From contig JANBRJ010000066.1 in NCBI GenBank assembly GCA_027577595.1, forward strand, positions 1 to 64,000: a stretch of 64,000 nucleotides of DNA, in the 5' to 3' direction. The notes beneath the pieces are model-generated. The model was not told the origin of the DNA. It saw only the letters and a program-made list of their open reading frames with translations, and ran no database searches. This DNA is from Coemansia sp. RSA 487. Lineage: Eukaryota; Kickxellomycota; Kickxellomycetes; Kickxellales; Kickxellaceae. A program made the position numbers and the translations under genes. Positions 50,324-61,056 of this stretch are shown here, piece by piece; the first letter of the stretch is position 1, and each line of letters opens with the position of its first letter.

Positions 50324-52641
50324 CTAGAGAATGTCTTGCAACTTGCGACATATATCAATAATTTGCTCCTTTTCCGCAATAGCTGGCGTGTCCCTTCCAC
50401 TACCAGAAGCCGACTTGGATGGCGGGGTTGGGCTTGCGATTAGAGAGCGAACAGGTGTGCTCTCTGAGGCGACGCCAAAGCTGCTGATTCGGGTGCTTGC
50501 AGATTTGACTGGAGCCCGTAAACCGACTTTCAGCGCGCTTGGTGGTCTGCTTGAATTAGAGGTTGCTGCCGATGCTGAGCCTGCCCGCATCGGAATGCGT
50601 GAGTTAATTTTTGTCTGGTTTGTGGATTCCTGTGACGCCAGCGCCAGAACCATCAAACGAGCAACAAGCTCGCGTGCCTCCTGAATCTTTTCGTCTCTGG
50701 GATCTGGAAGCGTGTCTGTGTCCGCTGGCACGTCTTTGGTCTTATCTGCGGAAGAAGTACCCTCGCCACCATCATTTTCAGAGCCGGTATCGTCTGTGCT
50801 GTCGTTTTCTTTCTTGGCCTCCCTCTCTTCTCCGTCTTCGCTCGCTACATCATTTGCACCGCGGGTTTTGCTGGCGCTGATTTCGCTCGTTGGCTTTTGG
50901 CCCAATTCGTTTCCTGCACTCTTGCCGATCGTTAGCTGCGAATCTCCTACACCTCACAAACACAAATAGATTGGAAACAGTATATTTTAAGACAGTCGTG
51001 CAAAATGCGACATATATATACCCTTTCAGATATAAAATCGCTGCTCTATGGTTTGCACACACATAAACATACCTTCATTTAGATCAGCCGCGCTGATGAC
51101 CTTGCCCGCAGCGATCGTCGATCGATATTCGAGAGCAGCCTTCGCATCCTGTATGAGGTGATCCAAATTAGAAATCAGGCGTTCAAACACTTTGTCCTCC
51201 TTAAGCGCCGATCTCAGAGCCTACTGGCATGTATGAGAAGCGGGTTTTATGTGGTGTATAGCAAGTCTGTGCTTGGTTTCTATCTTCTGTCTCACCAGCT
51301 CTCTAATATCTCTCCTCCTCACAAAAGGCTGAGAGAAAGAGAATTAAAAATAGAGGCCTTGAGAAGTAGAGGATTTGAAAGTCCCAAAATAAAATAAATA
51401 CTTACCTCGTCAGATATTTCATTGTCAGCAAGCGGATCGGAGATGAATGGTGCCTTCATCTGAAGTTGCTTCTTCAATTCGTTTATTTGCTCGCGTTGCG
51501 ACTTGACGCGCGACTCCAGTTGCGTGTTGATCGTCATTAGAGAGTTGTTTGATATCTCCAAGTCCTGGATCTTGCGACTAACACGTGCCTCTGCCGCCTC
51601 CATAAACTCTTCGGTTGGTGGTAGGGCGCTGTTGGAGCGGCTACGCCCAGAGCCAAGCGAGCTATTTGAAAGCGCCGAATGTGCGTTGACTTCGTCGCTA
51701 GCCCCCTTGTCTGGTTTGGCGGCACCAGGGATCCTCACTCCCAGCGCGGATGATGGCGACTGAGGAATAGGGTTCAAAAAGGAAGGCGTCTCAGTAGAGG
51801 TCGCCTTTGCACGCATCGGCCCAATTACCCGGGCACCACCGCGAGCAACATTCACCACAACCGGGCTGTCACCATTGGTATTGGTATTGGTATTGGCATT
51901 GGAACTGCGAAATCCGGCTGAAGATGCAGATCTTGCCGGCTGAGACACCTGGAGAGAGCTTCCAGGGCGGCTTCCAGGCAGATTAACAAAAGGCTGCTGC
52001 TGTTGCATTGGCATCTGCATTTGCTGGTACCGCTGGTTCATTGGGGAAACCGGCCCGAAATCTCCGCCCATGGATCCAAATCCGCCCCCAAACAACCCGT
52101 TAATGCCCATCTGGCCAGGAGCACCGCCACCAGCCCACATGGACGCACCGCCGACGCCAGGGCGCCCGGCACGTGAGGATGATCTAGGCTGCAGTTGCTG
52201 GTTTTGGTGCTGAGGCTGCATTCCTTGCCCTGGCACTAATTCGGCACGGCTGCCTGAACGGCTTAGAGAGCGGGTTGCGCCCGACGGATCAACCATGGGC
52301 ATGGTGTTCTCAAAGTATGTGCTTGCCCGCTGCTTGATCATACCTCCTCCATTTCTCGTCAGCTGCTGCTGATCAGCAGAATGGCCCGTATGGTGCGCCA
52401 AATCAAGTTGCTGGTTGAGGAACTGCGACGCCGATGGAGGTCGCCTAAGCATTCCAGGCACTCCAGAAGAGGTAGCCCCGCCCGTCCCTATAGAAGCCCC
52501 TGCCGTTGGGACAACAAACCGAGGCCCGCCAGGAGGAGCAGTGCCACCCAGTGCAACGTTGCCGCCATAGGAAGGTGTCTGCGCACTGCTGGATGGTCGT
52601 AGGATATTCGTGGCTTTTGCTCTGCTGGGCGCTCTTTCCAT
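50324..52641 (-). CDS. Three-exon coiled-coil, Ser/Gly-rich protein of unknown function
   Basis: Exons 52641-51406, 51220-51073 and 50946-50324, introns of 185 and 126 nt (donors GTAAGT and GTATGT, acceptors AGTAG and TGTAG), give 668 residues with frames agreeing at both joins. The N-terminal 330 residues are Gly/Pro/Gln/Ser-rich and disordered. A coiled coil lies at about 345-400 (ARVSRKIQDLEISNN, QREQINELKKQLQ). Exon 2 encodes a compact helical segment, LKEDKVFERLISNLDHLIQD then AALEYRSTIAAGKVIS. The C-terminus is acidic (about 460-520), then Ser/Pro-rich, ending in a short helix EKEQIIDICRKLQDIL. The layout recalls cytoskeletal or spindle-pole adaptors, but I cannot name the family. Exon 2 is too short to be obvious without the splice joins. 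Confidence 0.7.
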
Positions 52642-53050
52642 TTGCGCGTCTCTTGCTTGTTCGATTCCGAAACAATAAAAAACTAACCAGTGCAAGAAAT
52701 GACTAGAAACCAAACACTTGAATGAGAGAGGGAAGGGGGTATCACAAATAAAGCAACAGAATGCGCTATATGCCTTGTTAATCAGAATGTGCGCTAAAGT
52801 GGCAGTTTACAAAATGAATAAATGCTTCTCGTCGTCCGCTGAGAGAACAAGGATGTTGAAAGGATTTGTGCAAGAAAGGTGGTGGAAATGTATTAGAATA
52901 AGCAAAGTTAAAGTATGTAGAAAAATAACAAAGGGGAGAAAGGAGCTGTTGCGATTTTTTGGAGCATTTGTTTTCCAATGGGAAATTCACACAAAGAAAA
53001 ACAATAGCACCAAAGACGCCGAAAGGACACCCTCCAACAGAGCTGGTTTA
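52642..53050. other. Intergenic region between coiled-coil gene and NPR3
   Basis: About 410 bp; both neighbours are on the minus strand, so this holds the coiled-coil gene's promoter and the NPR3 3' end. Nothing else recognised. Confidence 0.45.
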
Positions 53051-56000
53051 TTAGACGTGCTGTGGTAGGTGAATGATTCCTTCAAACTCACGCAGTATAC
53101 TCTCAACACGCGCGATTGAAGCCTGCTCGCTCTCAAGCAGCTTGACCAAGTGAGTTTTGCCAGTGAAGAGGTGCGAGTGCCGGATGAACCAGTCCTGAAG
53201 ATTCGCCGGCTTTCCCTGGACAAGGCTGTCCATAAAGACCTTCTCTGCTTCTGTGCGATGTGCCAGATCATCGGCAGGGACAAAGGACACGTACTTTTGT
53301 GTTATCTCCTTGGCCAAATCGCCAAGGACCGGGTCACTTTGAACAAAGCTGTACCACTTGTGTAGTTGCGTGTCTTTGCCTGGACGCACAGAGTCGTCGG
53401 GAATGCCTCTTCCGCAGCTGCGCCTTGACTGTATGCGCTCTAGACGCGTGCGCTCAAGAACCGAGTCGCGCTGGCTTTTGGCAAGGATCCAAGCCTCCAT
53501 CCGCTCCCTTTCTATGCGATTGCAGAACGCATGGATCTTGTCCTCCTCCTCGGCCATCTGCTGCTCAACCTCCCGAAGCCGCCTGCCGTGCTTGCCGCGC
53601 TTCTTTGCTTCCCATATGTCGCGCATTCGCCGCAGCGCAAGCTTGCGCATGACACGGCACAGCATTGCCTTGTGCTCAGCCTCACGCGATGCTTGCTCCA
53701 CAAGCTCCATGTCCGCCTGCTCTCGGAGCTCGTCGCTACACCAGCACTCAAACTCTGCCTTGTCCAGCAGCGCTTGCGGGTATGCGCCCAGCAGATCGGG
53801 GTGCTCTGTGTGCAGCGAACGGAACCATGCTATCGAAAGTCGCATGAACTGCTCCTCACTAAGGTTGTACTTCACATAGTTAGGGACAAGGACCACCGGC
53901 CATGTGTGATACTGCGCAATGATCTCCTCGCTAAGCAGAAACGCAAGCATATCTTGAAGCTCTGCTCGGAATACGTGGGCCTTTGCATTGCGTGTTTCTT
54001 CGTTGCCGCTAAAGCCGAGGGCAACCGCGCCTGCATTGTCGTCACTGCAGCTCGTTGCAGACGCAACAAGTGCCTCGAACACCTGCGAGATAGGCCGCGG
54101 CGGATGCATTGCGGCAAAAAGCTGTGGAAGCGTGCAAAGCTGGAACGACTTTTTGCGGAATTTCCCAGATATCTCGCGTGTAATGCGCGTCACTGCTGGA
54201 ACATACGTGTACGCCATTTTGATCGGACAAATGAGCCTAGCAATATTCCAGTACACAAGATGTGCGACAAGACGGCATAGCTGAGCATACGAGCAGTCGA
54301 TTATATTGTGCAGCGTCGACAGAGCACGTGTGGGCTGGATGGCGTCAATCAGTGTCAAAAGAGTGGGGGACACATCGGAATATAGAAGGTGGTTCCGTAT
54401 GTTCTCCATGGTATCAAGAAGCAAAATAGCATGGAACGGCTCTATGCGCGGGTATCTATTATACTCCCCAGGATGTAGCTCGCTGTCTGCGACAACAGAG
54501 CCACATCCATTGCGCGCTGTGAGCTTCTCGCCAGCCATAAACAGCGACTGCTTCGAGGATAAGATGTTTGCGTCCAGCGACGCATGTCCATTGCAGTCTC
54601 CGACCCCATTCTTTGCGTCAGAAAGATGTGCGTCTTTGGAGAAGAACAAGGGTCCGCTGTAGTTTTCGACCGCAGGAGCAATCGACTGTGTAGCTTGCGA
54701 TGTCTCTGGTGCTGCTGCGGTCGCAGTGCCATCTGCGGGGGTTGTTGGGCGAGGGGTGTGCGTCGCTGATGCTGCTGTACTGGTGTTGGCTGGTGTTGTG
54801 CTACTATAACCAGCTATATTGTAGCCGGTGTTAAGAAATGGCCTTGGCCTTGCTATCGGCAACGGCCTGTCCAGTCTTGGGCCGCGTGGGATTTGCAGTG
54901 AAAGCATAATACGCTTGTGCACATGCAAACATACACGACCGCCCTTGCGTAGACCATTGTACAGCCGAATAAGGTCTGTAGCCAGCGTTGAGATCCGCAG
55001 GGCTTTCTGGATGTAGCGCGCAGATGTGTAGCTTTCAGACAACGCTGCGTCATTCAGCTGGCGGATCAGCCGCGACTGAATCATAACATAGTTGCTGTCC
55101 ATCTGCTCAATCATCAGCGCTTTGGTCAGTCGCTTCAACACATCTTCGTAGAGGCGATCGGCAAGACACTCGACTCCAGGATACGTGTTGTCAAGCATGA
55201 ACACAATATTGAACAGCTTTGGGTACACTCGCTTAAGGTAGCCACGCCGCTTCCATTCCCGGCTGTCGCGCACTGCACGCTCACCCTCGGATATGGTGCT
55301 ATCTCCGGTCTCGCTTGGCTCGCGGCTTAGCATTAGGTTCATCAAGCCAAGATCGGCCAGCAGCTTCGTTCCCTGCTGGTTTGACCCATGGCTCATCATG
55401 ATGTCAGATCTCACTTTCCATCCATCCTGCTCTGCAATCGATGCTAGCTTTAGCATGGTTTCATCGTCGTCCTGTTCGGCATCATAGTAGTCTGGATCCC
55501 TAACCTTTTCCTTTGGGTCATCCCTAAGCGGATGGCCTACAAATAGCACATTGTCGATTGCTACCTGGAACCGCCGGTCGCTCATCGATGGTCTAGGAGA
55601 GAATAGCTGTGCTAGAAATTTTGTATCAAACCCGTGTGTATCTTTCGTCATGTACGGATGATGGCTGGCGTCCTTGCTCATGTCCCCAGACACCAGCTGG
55701 TCGTCTGTAAACGCACGAGTATCGGAACTGGAGCTGGGAAGATGCTCGCCTCCAGCCTGTCTGCTCTCAGTTTTGGAGTCTTTTTTGTGCTTAGAGGTCC
55801 CCGTTCCATATGGCAGCGCTTGGTTCTGGTTGCTTGTCAGTGCTGCCAGATTTGTCTGGCCAGATACAGTCGACTTTGAGGTGCTCGAGCTCGCATTCGT
55901 GACAGAGGTATAGCTTGCATTGCGCGAGGGCGGTGCTTTACCTGATTCAAGATCGGGTGCGTAGCTATCTGCAGAAATGGCGGAGCCACCTTCGCCTGCT

Positions 56001-56305
56001 TGTGCAACGGAGCCATTTGTCACATTAGTGCTAGATGAGTCTTTAATGCTAACCCCTGCGTTGCCGCCGCCTTTACGTTCGGACGAAGCAGCGGCCGCAC
56101 CTCCAGCAATGGTGGTATTTCCGCTAGTGCCAAATCTTTCTTTACGAGCATTGCGTTTGCGTGTCTCCTCGTCTGCTGCGGCCCTTAGTGCTGACTCTGC
56201 ATACTCGTAGTCAAACTGGGACAAGGGATAGCGCAATGGTAGATAATCACCCTTTGACGAGTATGTGGCCAGGAAAATGCCAAGAATAGCATCACCTTCG
56301 TGCAT
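53051..56305 (-). CDS. NPR3: Npr3 (NPRL3) subunit of the SEACIT/GATOR1 TORC1 inhibitor
   Basis: 1084 residues from the first ATG (56305). The N-terminus GDAILGIFLATYSSKGDYLPLRYP is the longin-like start of the family, shown here in part. A Ser/Ala-rich insert (about 40-220) is followed by FDTKFLAQLFSPRP and FQVAIDNVLFVGHPLR, then FNIVFMLDNTYP with ALMIEQMDSNYVMIQSRLIRQL as the longin/TINI core. The C-terminal winged-helix part includes LVYWNIARLICPIKMAY-type helices and ends LLESEQASIARVESILREFEG. Npr3 with Npr2 and Iml1 forms a GAP complex for Gtr1 that turns down TORC1 on amino-acid loss at the vacuole. Length is at the upper end for fungi (yeast 1146). Confidence 0.93.
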   Translation of the reverse strand: MHEGDAILGIFLATYSSKGDYLPLRYPLSQFDYEYAESALRAAADEETRKRNARKERFGTSGNTTIAGGAAAASSERKGGGNAGVSIKDSSSTNVTNGSVAQAGEGGSAISADSYAPDLESGKAPPSRNASYTSVTNASSSTSKSTVSGQTNLAALTSNQNQALPYGTGTSKHKKDSKTESRQAGGEHLPSSSSDTRAFTDDQLVSGDMSKDASHHPYMTKDTHGFDTKFLAQLFSPRPSMSDRRFQVAIDNVLFVGHPLRDDPKEKVRDPDYYDAEQDDDETMLKLASIAEQDGWKVRSDIMMSHGSNQQGTKLLADLGLMNLMLSREPSETGDSTISEGERAVRDSREWKRRGYLKRVYPKLFNIVFMLDNTYPGVECLADRLYEDVLKRLTKALMIEQMDSNYVMIQSRLIRQLNDAALSESYTSARYIQKALRISTLATDLIRLYNGLRKGGRVCLHVHKRIMLSLQIPRGPRLDRPLPIARPRPFLNTGYNIAGYSSTTPANTSTAASATHTPRPTTPADGTATAAAPETSQATQSIAPAVENYSGPLFFSKDAHLSDAKNGVGDCNGHASLDANILSSKQSLFMAGEKLTARNGCGSVVADSELHPGEYNRYPRIEPFHAILLLDTMENIRNHLLYSDVSPTLLTLIDAIQPTRALSTLHNIIDCSYAQLCRLVAHLVYWNIARLICPIKMAYTYVPAVTRITREISGKFRKKSFQLCTLPQLFAAMHPPRPISQVFEALVASATSCSDDNAGAVALGFSGNEETRNAKAHVFRAELQDMLAFLLSEEIIAQYHTWPVVLVPNYVKYNLSEEQFMRLSIAWFRSLHTEHPDLLGAYPQALLDKAEFECWCSDELREQADMELVEQASREAEHKAMLCRVMRKLALRRMRDIWEAKKRGKHGRRLREVEQQMAEEEDKIHAFCNRIERERMEAWILAKSQRDSVLERTRLERIQSRRSCGRGIPDDSVRPGKDTQLHKWYSFVQSDPVLGDLAKEITQKYVSFVPADDLAHRTEAEKVFMDSLVQGKPANLQDWFIRHSHLFTGKTHLVKLLESEQASIARVESILREFEGIIHLPQHV

Positions 56306-56998
56306 TTTTCGCAAAGCGGGACTGTTTTCTGTATGTGTCCCCAGAAAAGTTAAAGAGCGAGAGAGGGGGAATGGATAGAACCTGCTGCCAATCTAGTATT
56401 GCTATTTGTGATAGCAGAAGCAGTAAATATAGCCTCAATACAAATACTCGCAACAGAAAATAAATGCAATTGTTACAGTCGCAGTTAAAAAAAAAAAGGC
56501 AGACCATGGCAGATCGGAGAAATATGGCAAAATTTTGCTTCAATTATCACTCATGGGATATGACCACGGGAGGTAAATGGAACTTTAGGAAAGAATGTGT
56601 GGGTGCCCAGTTCGTGGGGGTGGATATGACAGAACAGGTCACTCTCTGAGCCCTCAGTTTACTGTGAATGAGAAAGGGATCGTCATCGACCTGAAATGTT
56701 GACAAAAGGGCGGAAAATTCCCCACCTTTCTTGTGTACTCATTTATCTGCACGATTGATGCATGTAACTTTTGTGGAAGCAATCTTTCCTTCTTTCGAAA
56801 AGACAAAAAAGACATCAAAAAAGGCGTTTGTGTTCCCTTTTTTTCGTTCCTTGAATGTTCTTCGCTCCTTCCTTTTCTTTTCCATTCTGCCAAAGTAGTT
56901 ATTTTTTCACCCAGCTGCACACTATCAGACTTTTTCTCTCATATCAAGAGTTCATTTGCCTCTTTTTACTAAGCCGATTCAGCTATATTTTCTCTTTA
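56306..56998. promoter_or_regulatory. Divergent promoter region NPR3/CTR-like gene
   Basis: About 690 bp, T-rich near the CTR-like start (56820-56990). Short frames on both strands (for example 56464-56649) show no protein character. No copper-response element (such as the HTHNNGCTGD core) was confidently placed. Confidence 0.45.
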
Positions 56999-57484
56999 AT
57001 GTCCACTACATCAGGGCTTCTTGGCTTGTTCCACGAGTCTCATCAACGTCTGGTTGCTCGCTCAGGCTCCACAACAAGAGCGCCAGTCTATCTAGGACTG
57101 GTCTTCAAGGCATACTATCTGCGCACAACCGGACAGTTTGCACTGGCATACTTCTTCCTGATTGTGCTTGGCATAGCTGAGAGACTGTTCTCGCTGTCAA
57201 TCGACTCCATTCCCGATAAGCGTGGCCAGCCGTGGAGGATATTCCTTCGTGCGTGTCTGTACTTTGTGGTGACCATGATTCGCTATGTGCTGATGATAGC
57301 GATAATGGGTGGGTATATTCCAATGTTTTTGGTCATCTGCCTCGGTCTTACGCTTGGCCAAATTGCTGTGGAGGTCATAAGATACTTTGCAATGTTACGG
57401 CGCATCAAGCGCAGCAAAACCACCAATTCATCGTCCGAGACAGAGATCCTAAAGACGAGTCACGTCAGCGAGTCCTGCTGCTGA
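56999..57484 (+). CDS. CTR-family copper transporter-like protein
   Basis: 161 residues from ATG 56999. Three hydrophobic helices: about 45-65 (FALAYFFLIVLGIAERLF), 84-104 and 108-128. The second helix contains MIAIM, the MxxxM copper-selectivity motif, and the third contains GLTLG, the GxxxG packing motif. Spacing between the two is the very short loop typical of CTR proteins. The protein ends SESCC, so a Cys pair replaces the usual HCH-like tail. The N-terminus has no Met-rich clusters, which suggests a Ctr2-like vacuolar or assembly subunit rather than a high-affinity plasma-membrane importer. Function as a copper carrier is inferred from motif positions; the sequence is otherwise divergent. 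Confidence 0.72.
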   Translation: MSTTSGLLGLFHESHQRLVARSGSTTRAPVYLGLVFKAYYLRTTGQFALAYFFLIVLGIAERLFSLSIDSIPDKRGQPWRIFLRACLYFVVTMIRYVLMIAIMGGYIPMFLVICLGLTLGQIAVEVIRYFAMLRRIKRSKTTNSSSETEILKTSHVSESCC

Positions 57485-57578
57485 ATAGAGTACATTCGAA
57501 TGCTATATTTTTTTTCAGAACCAATGCTTAAATAAATATTTATAACCCCCCACATTTCACTATTTCTTGCTTTGCTCT

Positions 57579-58469
57579 CTACTTTCTTCCTTGTTTATAC
57601 TCCAGGAATGCCCTCTTGTCAAGCCGCTTGACCTTGCGAATGTCTGCGTTGCGTTCCTTCCATGTACTTTTACGTAGCTTTATTGGCCGGCTACCTACAT
57701 ATTTGCCGTTAAACTCCTTCCACGCTGCCAGAAAATCGTCGGCATCTCCAAAGCTCAAAAATCCATACCCACGGCTCTTGCCTGTTTTCTTGTCCATAAC
57801 CACATGTGTTCTTTGTAGCGTTCGGAACTTGCCAAACGCCTGCTGAAGTACCTCGCCAGTAACTTCGGGCCCCAGGTCACCTGCAAACAGTCGGTAATCG
57901 TTTGTTGGCCAGTCATCCAACGTCGAGTCCTCCCACACCTGCCCGCCTGCTAGCCGCACAATCCGCCGTTTATTTTGTGGCTTTCCCCGTTTTGTTTCTC
58001 CATGGCTGTTGCTATCTCCGTCAGGTTTTGCTGCCTCTGCTATCCCAGAAGCCGCAATATGTGTCTGTGCATCAGAATAATAGCTGCTATCTGTCGCGCC
58101 TTGTTGGCTATACGGGATATATGTGCCTTGCACACTGTCGTAATAGTAATACTGTCCATATACGTTGTCATACAGCCATGTATACCCGCTCTCGTCAGTA
58201 ACATATGTATACTGCTGTCCTTCAAATGCACTCTCGTTGCCAGTCTCAGTGGCGCTTGTAGTAAAGGGTGTTGTTATAGCAAGGGTTTTTGAGGCAGATG
58301 TGTTGTCTATCGATTGAGTGCACTGTGTTTCTTTGCTGCTGGGTTCTCCAACCCCTTTCTCCTTCTCCTTCCCTTTTTCCTTAGTCAGCACAGGTGCTGA
58401 CGAGAGCACGACCGATCGGGAGCTCTGAAGGATCTTTTTCGCCTGTAGGCGGTTCTTCGATGGCAACAT
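57579..58469 (-). CDS. RBM42: RBM42-like RNA-binding protein
   Basis: 296 residues, ATG at 58469. The N-terminal half is low complexity with a Tyr-rich patch (TWLYDNVYGQYYYYDS). One RRM lies at about 195-275: RNP2 is RLFAGDL and RNP1 is RGYGFLSF, preceded by WEDSTLDDWPTNDY. After the RRM, PIKLRKSTWKERNADIRKV is the conserved RBM42 C-terminal signature that distinguishes it from other single-RRM proteins. It is nuclear and associated with the spliceosome in animals (tri-snRNP) and absent from budding yeast. Its stop is 94 bp from the convergent CTR-like gene. Confidence 0.92.
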   Translation of the reverse strand: MLPSKNRLQAKKILQSSRSVVLSSAPVLTKEKGKEKEKGVGEPSSKETQCTQSIDNTSASKTLAITTPFTTSATETGNESAFEGQQYTYVTDESGYTWLYDNVYGQYYYYDSVQGTYIPYSQQGATDSSYYSDAQTHIAASGIAEAAKPDGDSNSHGETKRGKPQNKRRIVRLAGGQVWEDSTLDDWPTNDYRLFAGDLGPEVTGEVLQQAFGKFRTLQRTHVVMDKKTGKSRGYGFLSFGDADDFLAAWKEFNGKYVGSRPIKLRKSTWKERNADIRKVKRLDKRAFLEYKQGRK

Positions 58470-58883
58470 TATTATAGCTTTTATGTCTTGTCCCCAGCTT
58501 TAAACTATAACTAAAAGGCGGTAATACATAAAACTAATTCATTTTGTTTGTGCCTCACAAACCGCATAATATTTTTTAATTCTGGTATTAAAGTACGAGA
58601 CGTCTAAAAATAATGATTTACGGGATTTGCCCAGTGATCTCTATCGCTTTTCTCATTCTCTCTAGTTCTTTTATTTTATAAAACAGTAAAAGACAACAGC
58701 GCATACCTGCTGTTTCTACAAATGTTACAAGTTTGTCATAGCTTGGTGTCGTGCCACAGGTAAAAGAAATAATGAATATATCAAGAATGAAAAAAACATT
58801 TATTCGCTCCTGCATAAAAGAGGAAAAACATATCTTGGCCACTAATACAAATAAATTAATACATATAGTTCATGCCTGCATCA
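58470..58883. other. Intergenic region between RBM42 and the DHHC gene, with a dispersed repeat
   Basis: About 410 bp. Both neighbours are on the minus strand. Almost half of it is dispersed repeat copy B (58622-58802). The remaining sequence is AT-rich and featureless. Confidence 0.5.
58622..58802 (+). repeat. Dispersed repeat copy B
   Basis: Same orientation as copy A; about 80% identical from CTCATTCTCTCTAGTTC (58652) to the ATATATCAAGAATGAA stretch (58779-58794). The upstream GATTTGCCCAGTGATCT (from 58617) aligns with the A-box region of copy A but is degraded. It lies in the 3' flank of the DHHC gene. Copy A and copy B share a frame-compatible peptide on the minus strand, which I attribute to the DNA similarity, not to coding. 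Confidence 0.6.
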
Positions 58884-60668
58884 TCATGGTGATCCTGGAG
58901 ACATAACCGACTCGCCAGAACCAACAATCAATGTGACGCCTTCGGTGTGCATACAAGTGATATCTGGACCAAGTATAGCACTCCCAGAGGGCATATGACC
59001 GCTGCTTCCTGATGGAAGCGAATCACCGCCGATCGTGCGATAGCGTCTTGTGGTCTGAAGCCAGGACGTGTTTCCACGCAGGTTCTGTGAGTGCGAAAGG
59101 TAATCAACGGTTCGCATGCAGTACCACCACAAACGAATGTGGAAACCCAGCAGCAGAGACAGTCCTAAAAAGGACGTCAGAGCCATTAGCATACACAAAA
59201 CTAGAGACGCCAAAAAAACGACCAGAGTTACCTCTGCCAGCAGAGATGATGCAGGCAGCGAGAACGGAGATCCAACTGCGCGCCATAGAACCTCTTGGAA
59301 CGATCCTATATCCTTGCCTGTGCCGATGGCAACATATGTGCCGCATATCAGGACCAGGATTGTGTATAGCAGCGCAGCGACCACAAACCCAAAAAAGATC
59401 CTATAGTTTGCATCGCCTATACACGTATTTAGCCAACGGCAATGGTGGTCGTATCCCGAAATGCACTTGTTGCACAACTTGCAGTGCCGTGTCCCAGGGT
59501 TAACAAGCACACAACACACACGGCATGTGCTTGTAGCTGCGCTGACTGCCGGCACACCCCGCTCAAATACATAGCTTGGGTTTCTCCGCGATAGCTGCAC
59601 ACCTGCCAGCGCTGTCTGCATGTTGCTTGTCGCTTTTGTTTCTGGTGCCTCAACGTCGCGAGCTGCCACAGCAATGTCCAATATAATCGCCAGTGTCGCC
59701 AGAAATATGTCAATTCCCAGGACAGCATACCATCCCGAGATGCTGCGAGATTCGGCAACCCGCAGATACAGCGCTAGCGTAACATTAAACATTGCTACTA
59801 GCATCACCGTAACTACCCAGTGGATAACAAACAGCGGATCCCACGGTCCAGAGAACCCGTTTTTACGAAACCAGAAAATCGTAGCATCTTTGGGGACAGA
59901 TGCAGCTGGTGGCACTAGTTGTACAACTTGCGACAGCGGTGTATGGGCTATTGCGCTGATACTGGATTCAAACCGTCCAAGTAATAACCGATCGCTTGTA
60001 GCATCACCACCAGCACAGGCACCATTTCCCACACCACCATCTGATGTGACAAGTGTGGATGCATCTGAGGAAGTTGGACCACCTTCTGCAGACGACTTGC
60101 TTTGTGTCTTTGATACTGACATCCCCGAAAATTTTAGGGAGTGTGTAAAGTAGCCATAGCTAGTCTGGTTGCTGATACGACTAGCACTGCTGCTTACGTT
60201 GGTGCCATCGTCAGGAGCAGATCCATGTAGAGCAGGAGAGAAACTGCAAGACGAGTCAGAGAACTTACTATATATGGACTCTTCATCCTCGCTAGAGCTG
60301 GAATAGCCATCATCCATTGAAAGACAGCCAGTTGACATCTCGTCGTCTGATCCAAGAACCGAGACAATATCGAATCTATGCAGAGCCTGCGTTGATGCAG
60401 TACGCTTTCGAGAAAATGTAGGCACAAACTCAGTTCCAAGCCCTATACTGCAGTGCTCCGCCTGGTCGGTGTCGCTGTACTGGTCATCCTTGTTGAGCTC
60501 ATCATACTCTTGGTCAAATGGTTTCCACTGCCTTTTGCTACTGGTGCTGCACCTGTTGCTGTTCCCGTATTCTTCTTGGACTTGCAACATGGCAGGCAGC
60601 TTTGACTGGCTCTTTAAAGCACCCTTAGACATATCGTCCTCGTCCTTCCCATGGTCAATGTTTGTCAT
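58884..60668 (-). CDS. DHHC palmitoyltransferase, ZDHHC1/11-like
   Basis: 594 residues, ATG at 60668. A Ser/Asp-rich cytosolic N-terminus of about 265 residues is followed by two helices (about 280-305 and 318-342) after [14 protein letters not shown]. The cysteine-rich domain (about 378-425) reads [20 protein letters not shown] then [12 protein letters not shown], with catalytic C410 inside D-H-H-C. Two more helices follow (about 425-450, 465-500). The W-L-N sequence after DHHC instead of W-x-x-N-C with Pro/Val, and the N-G-x-x-x-P-x-D/H start, are marks of the ZDHHC1/11 branch. It attaches palmitate to cysteines of membrane-associated proteins, probably in Golgi or endosome. Substrates unknown. 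Confidence 0.92.
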   Translation of the reverse strand: MTNIDHGKDEDDMSKGALKSQSKLPAMLQVQEEYGNSNRCSTSSKRQWKPFDQEYDELNKDDQYSDTDQAEHCSIGLGTEFVPTFSRKRTASTQALHRFDIVSVLGSDDEMSTGCLSMDDGYSSSSEDEESIYSKFSDSSCSFSPALHGSAPDDGTNVSSSASRISNQTSYGYFTHSLKFSGMSVSKTQSKSSAEGGPTSSDASTLVTSDGGVGNGACAGGDATSDRLLLGRFESSISAIAHTPLSQVVQLVPPAASVPKDATIFWFRKNGFSGPWDPLFVIHWVVTVMLVAMFNVTLALYLRVAESRSISGWYAVLGIDIFLATLAIILDIAVAARDVEAPETKATSNMQTALAGVQLSRRNPSYVFERGVPAVSAATSTCRVCCVLVNPGTRHCKLCNKCISGYDHHCRWLNTCIGDANYRIFFGFVVAALLYTILVLICGTYVAIGTGKDIGSFQEVLWRAVGSPFSLPASSLLAEVTLVVFLASLVLCMLMALTSFLGLSLLLGFHIRLWWYCMRTVDYLSHSQNLRGNTSWLQTTRRYRTIGGDSLPSGSSGHMPSGSAILGPDITCMHTEGVTLIVGSGESVMSPGSP

Positions 60669-61056
60669 TTCAAAAGCCAGCAGCGACTTTTGTGGCGAAT
60701 TTTCAAAAACAAATGGAAAACTTAAAATGTGAGCGGCTCTAACAGATAAATTACTAAAGTAAAATAGTGTAAAAGGTCGTGGAAAAGAAAAAGTCTGTCA
60801 ATTGCTGTTGGCAATATCCCTTCTGTCCACCCAGAATTCTGGAAAACACAAGCAATAGGAACAACGATAAAAGTAGAGAAAAAATATAAAAATCAGTTAC
60901 ACACAGGAACACAGCAGCCTTTATACTCATGCACCTACGCCTCATCTACATAAAAAAAGGCTTACTCATCAGCTATGTGCTAACAAAGATACACTACCAT
61001 CTGCTCAGCTTCACTGCTATGTATGGCGTGAACGACCTGAACAAGCTGTGCTGCTT
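60669..61056. other. Intergenic region between DHHC gene and EF-Ts
   Basis: About 390 bp with the DHHC promoter and the EF-Ts 3' end. Nothing recognised beyond AT-rich sequence. Confidence 0.45.

Noticed and set aside
53531-54280. 249-codon plus-strand frame
   Set aside because: Antisense to NPR3, which has clear homology across the same interval.
15305-58842. Similar small peptides read from the minus strand of repeat copies A and B (shared TP-x-YDKLVTFVE)
   Set aside because: The peptide similarity follows from DNA similarity; copy C has an early stop in the same frame and there is no conserved start, so coding is unlikely.
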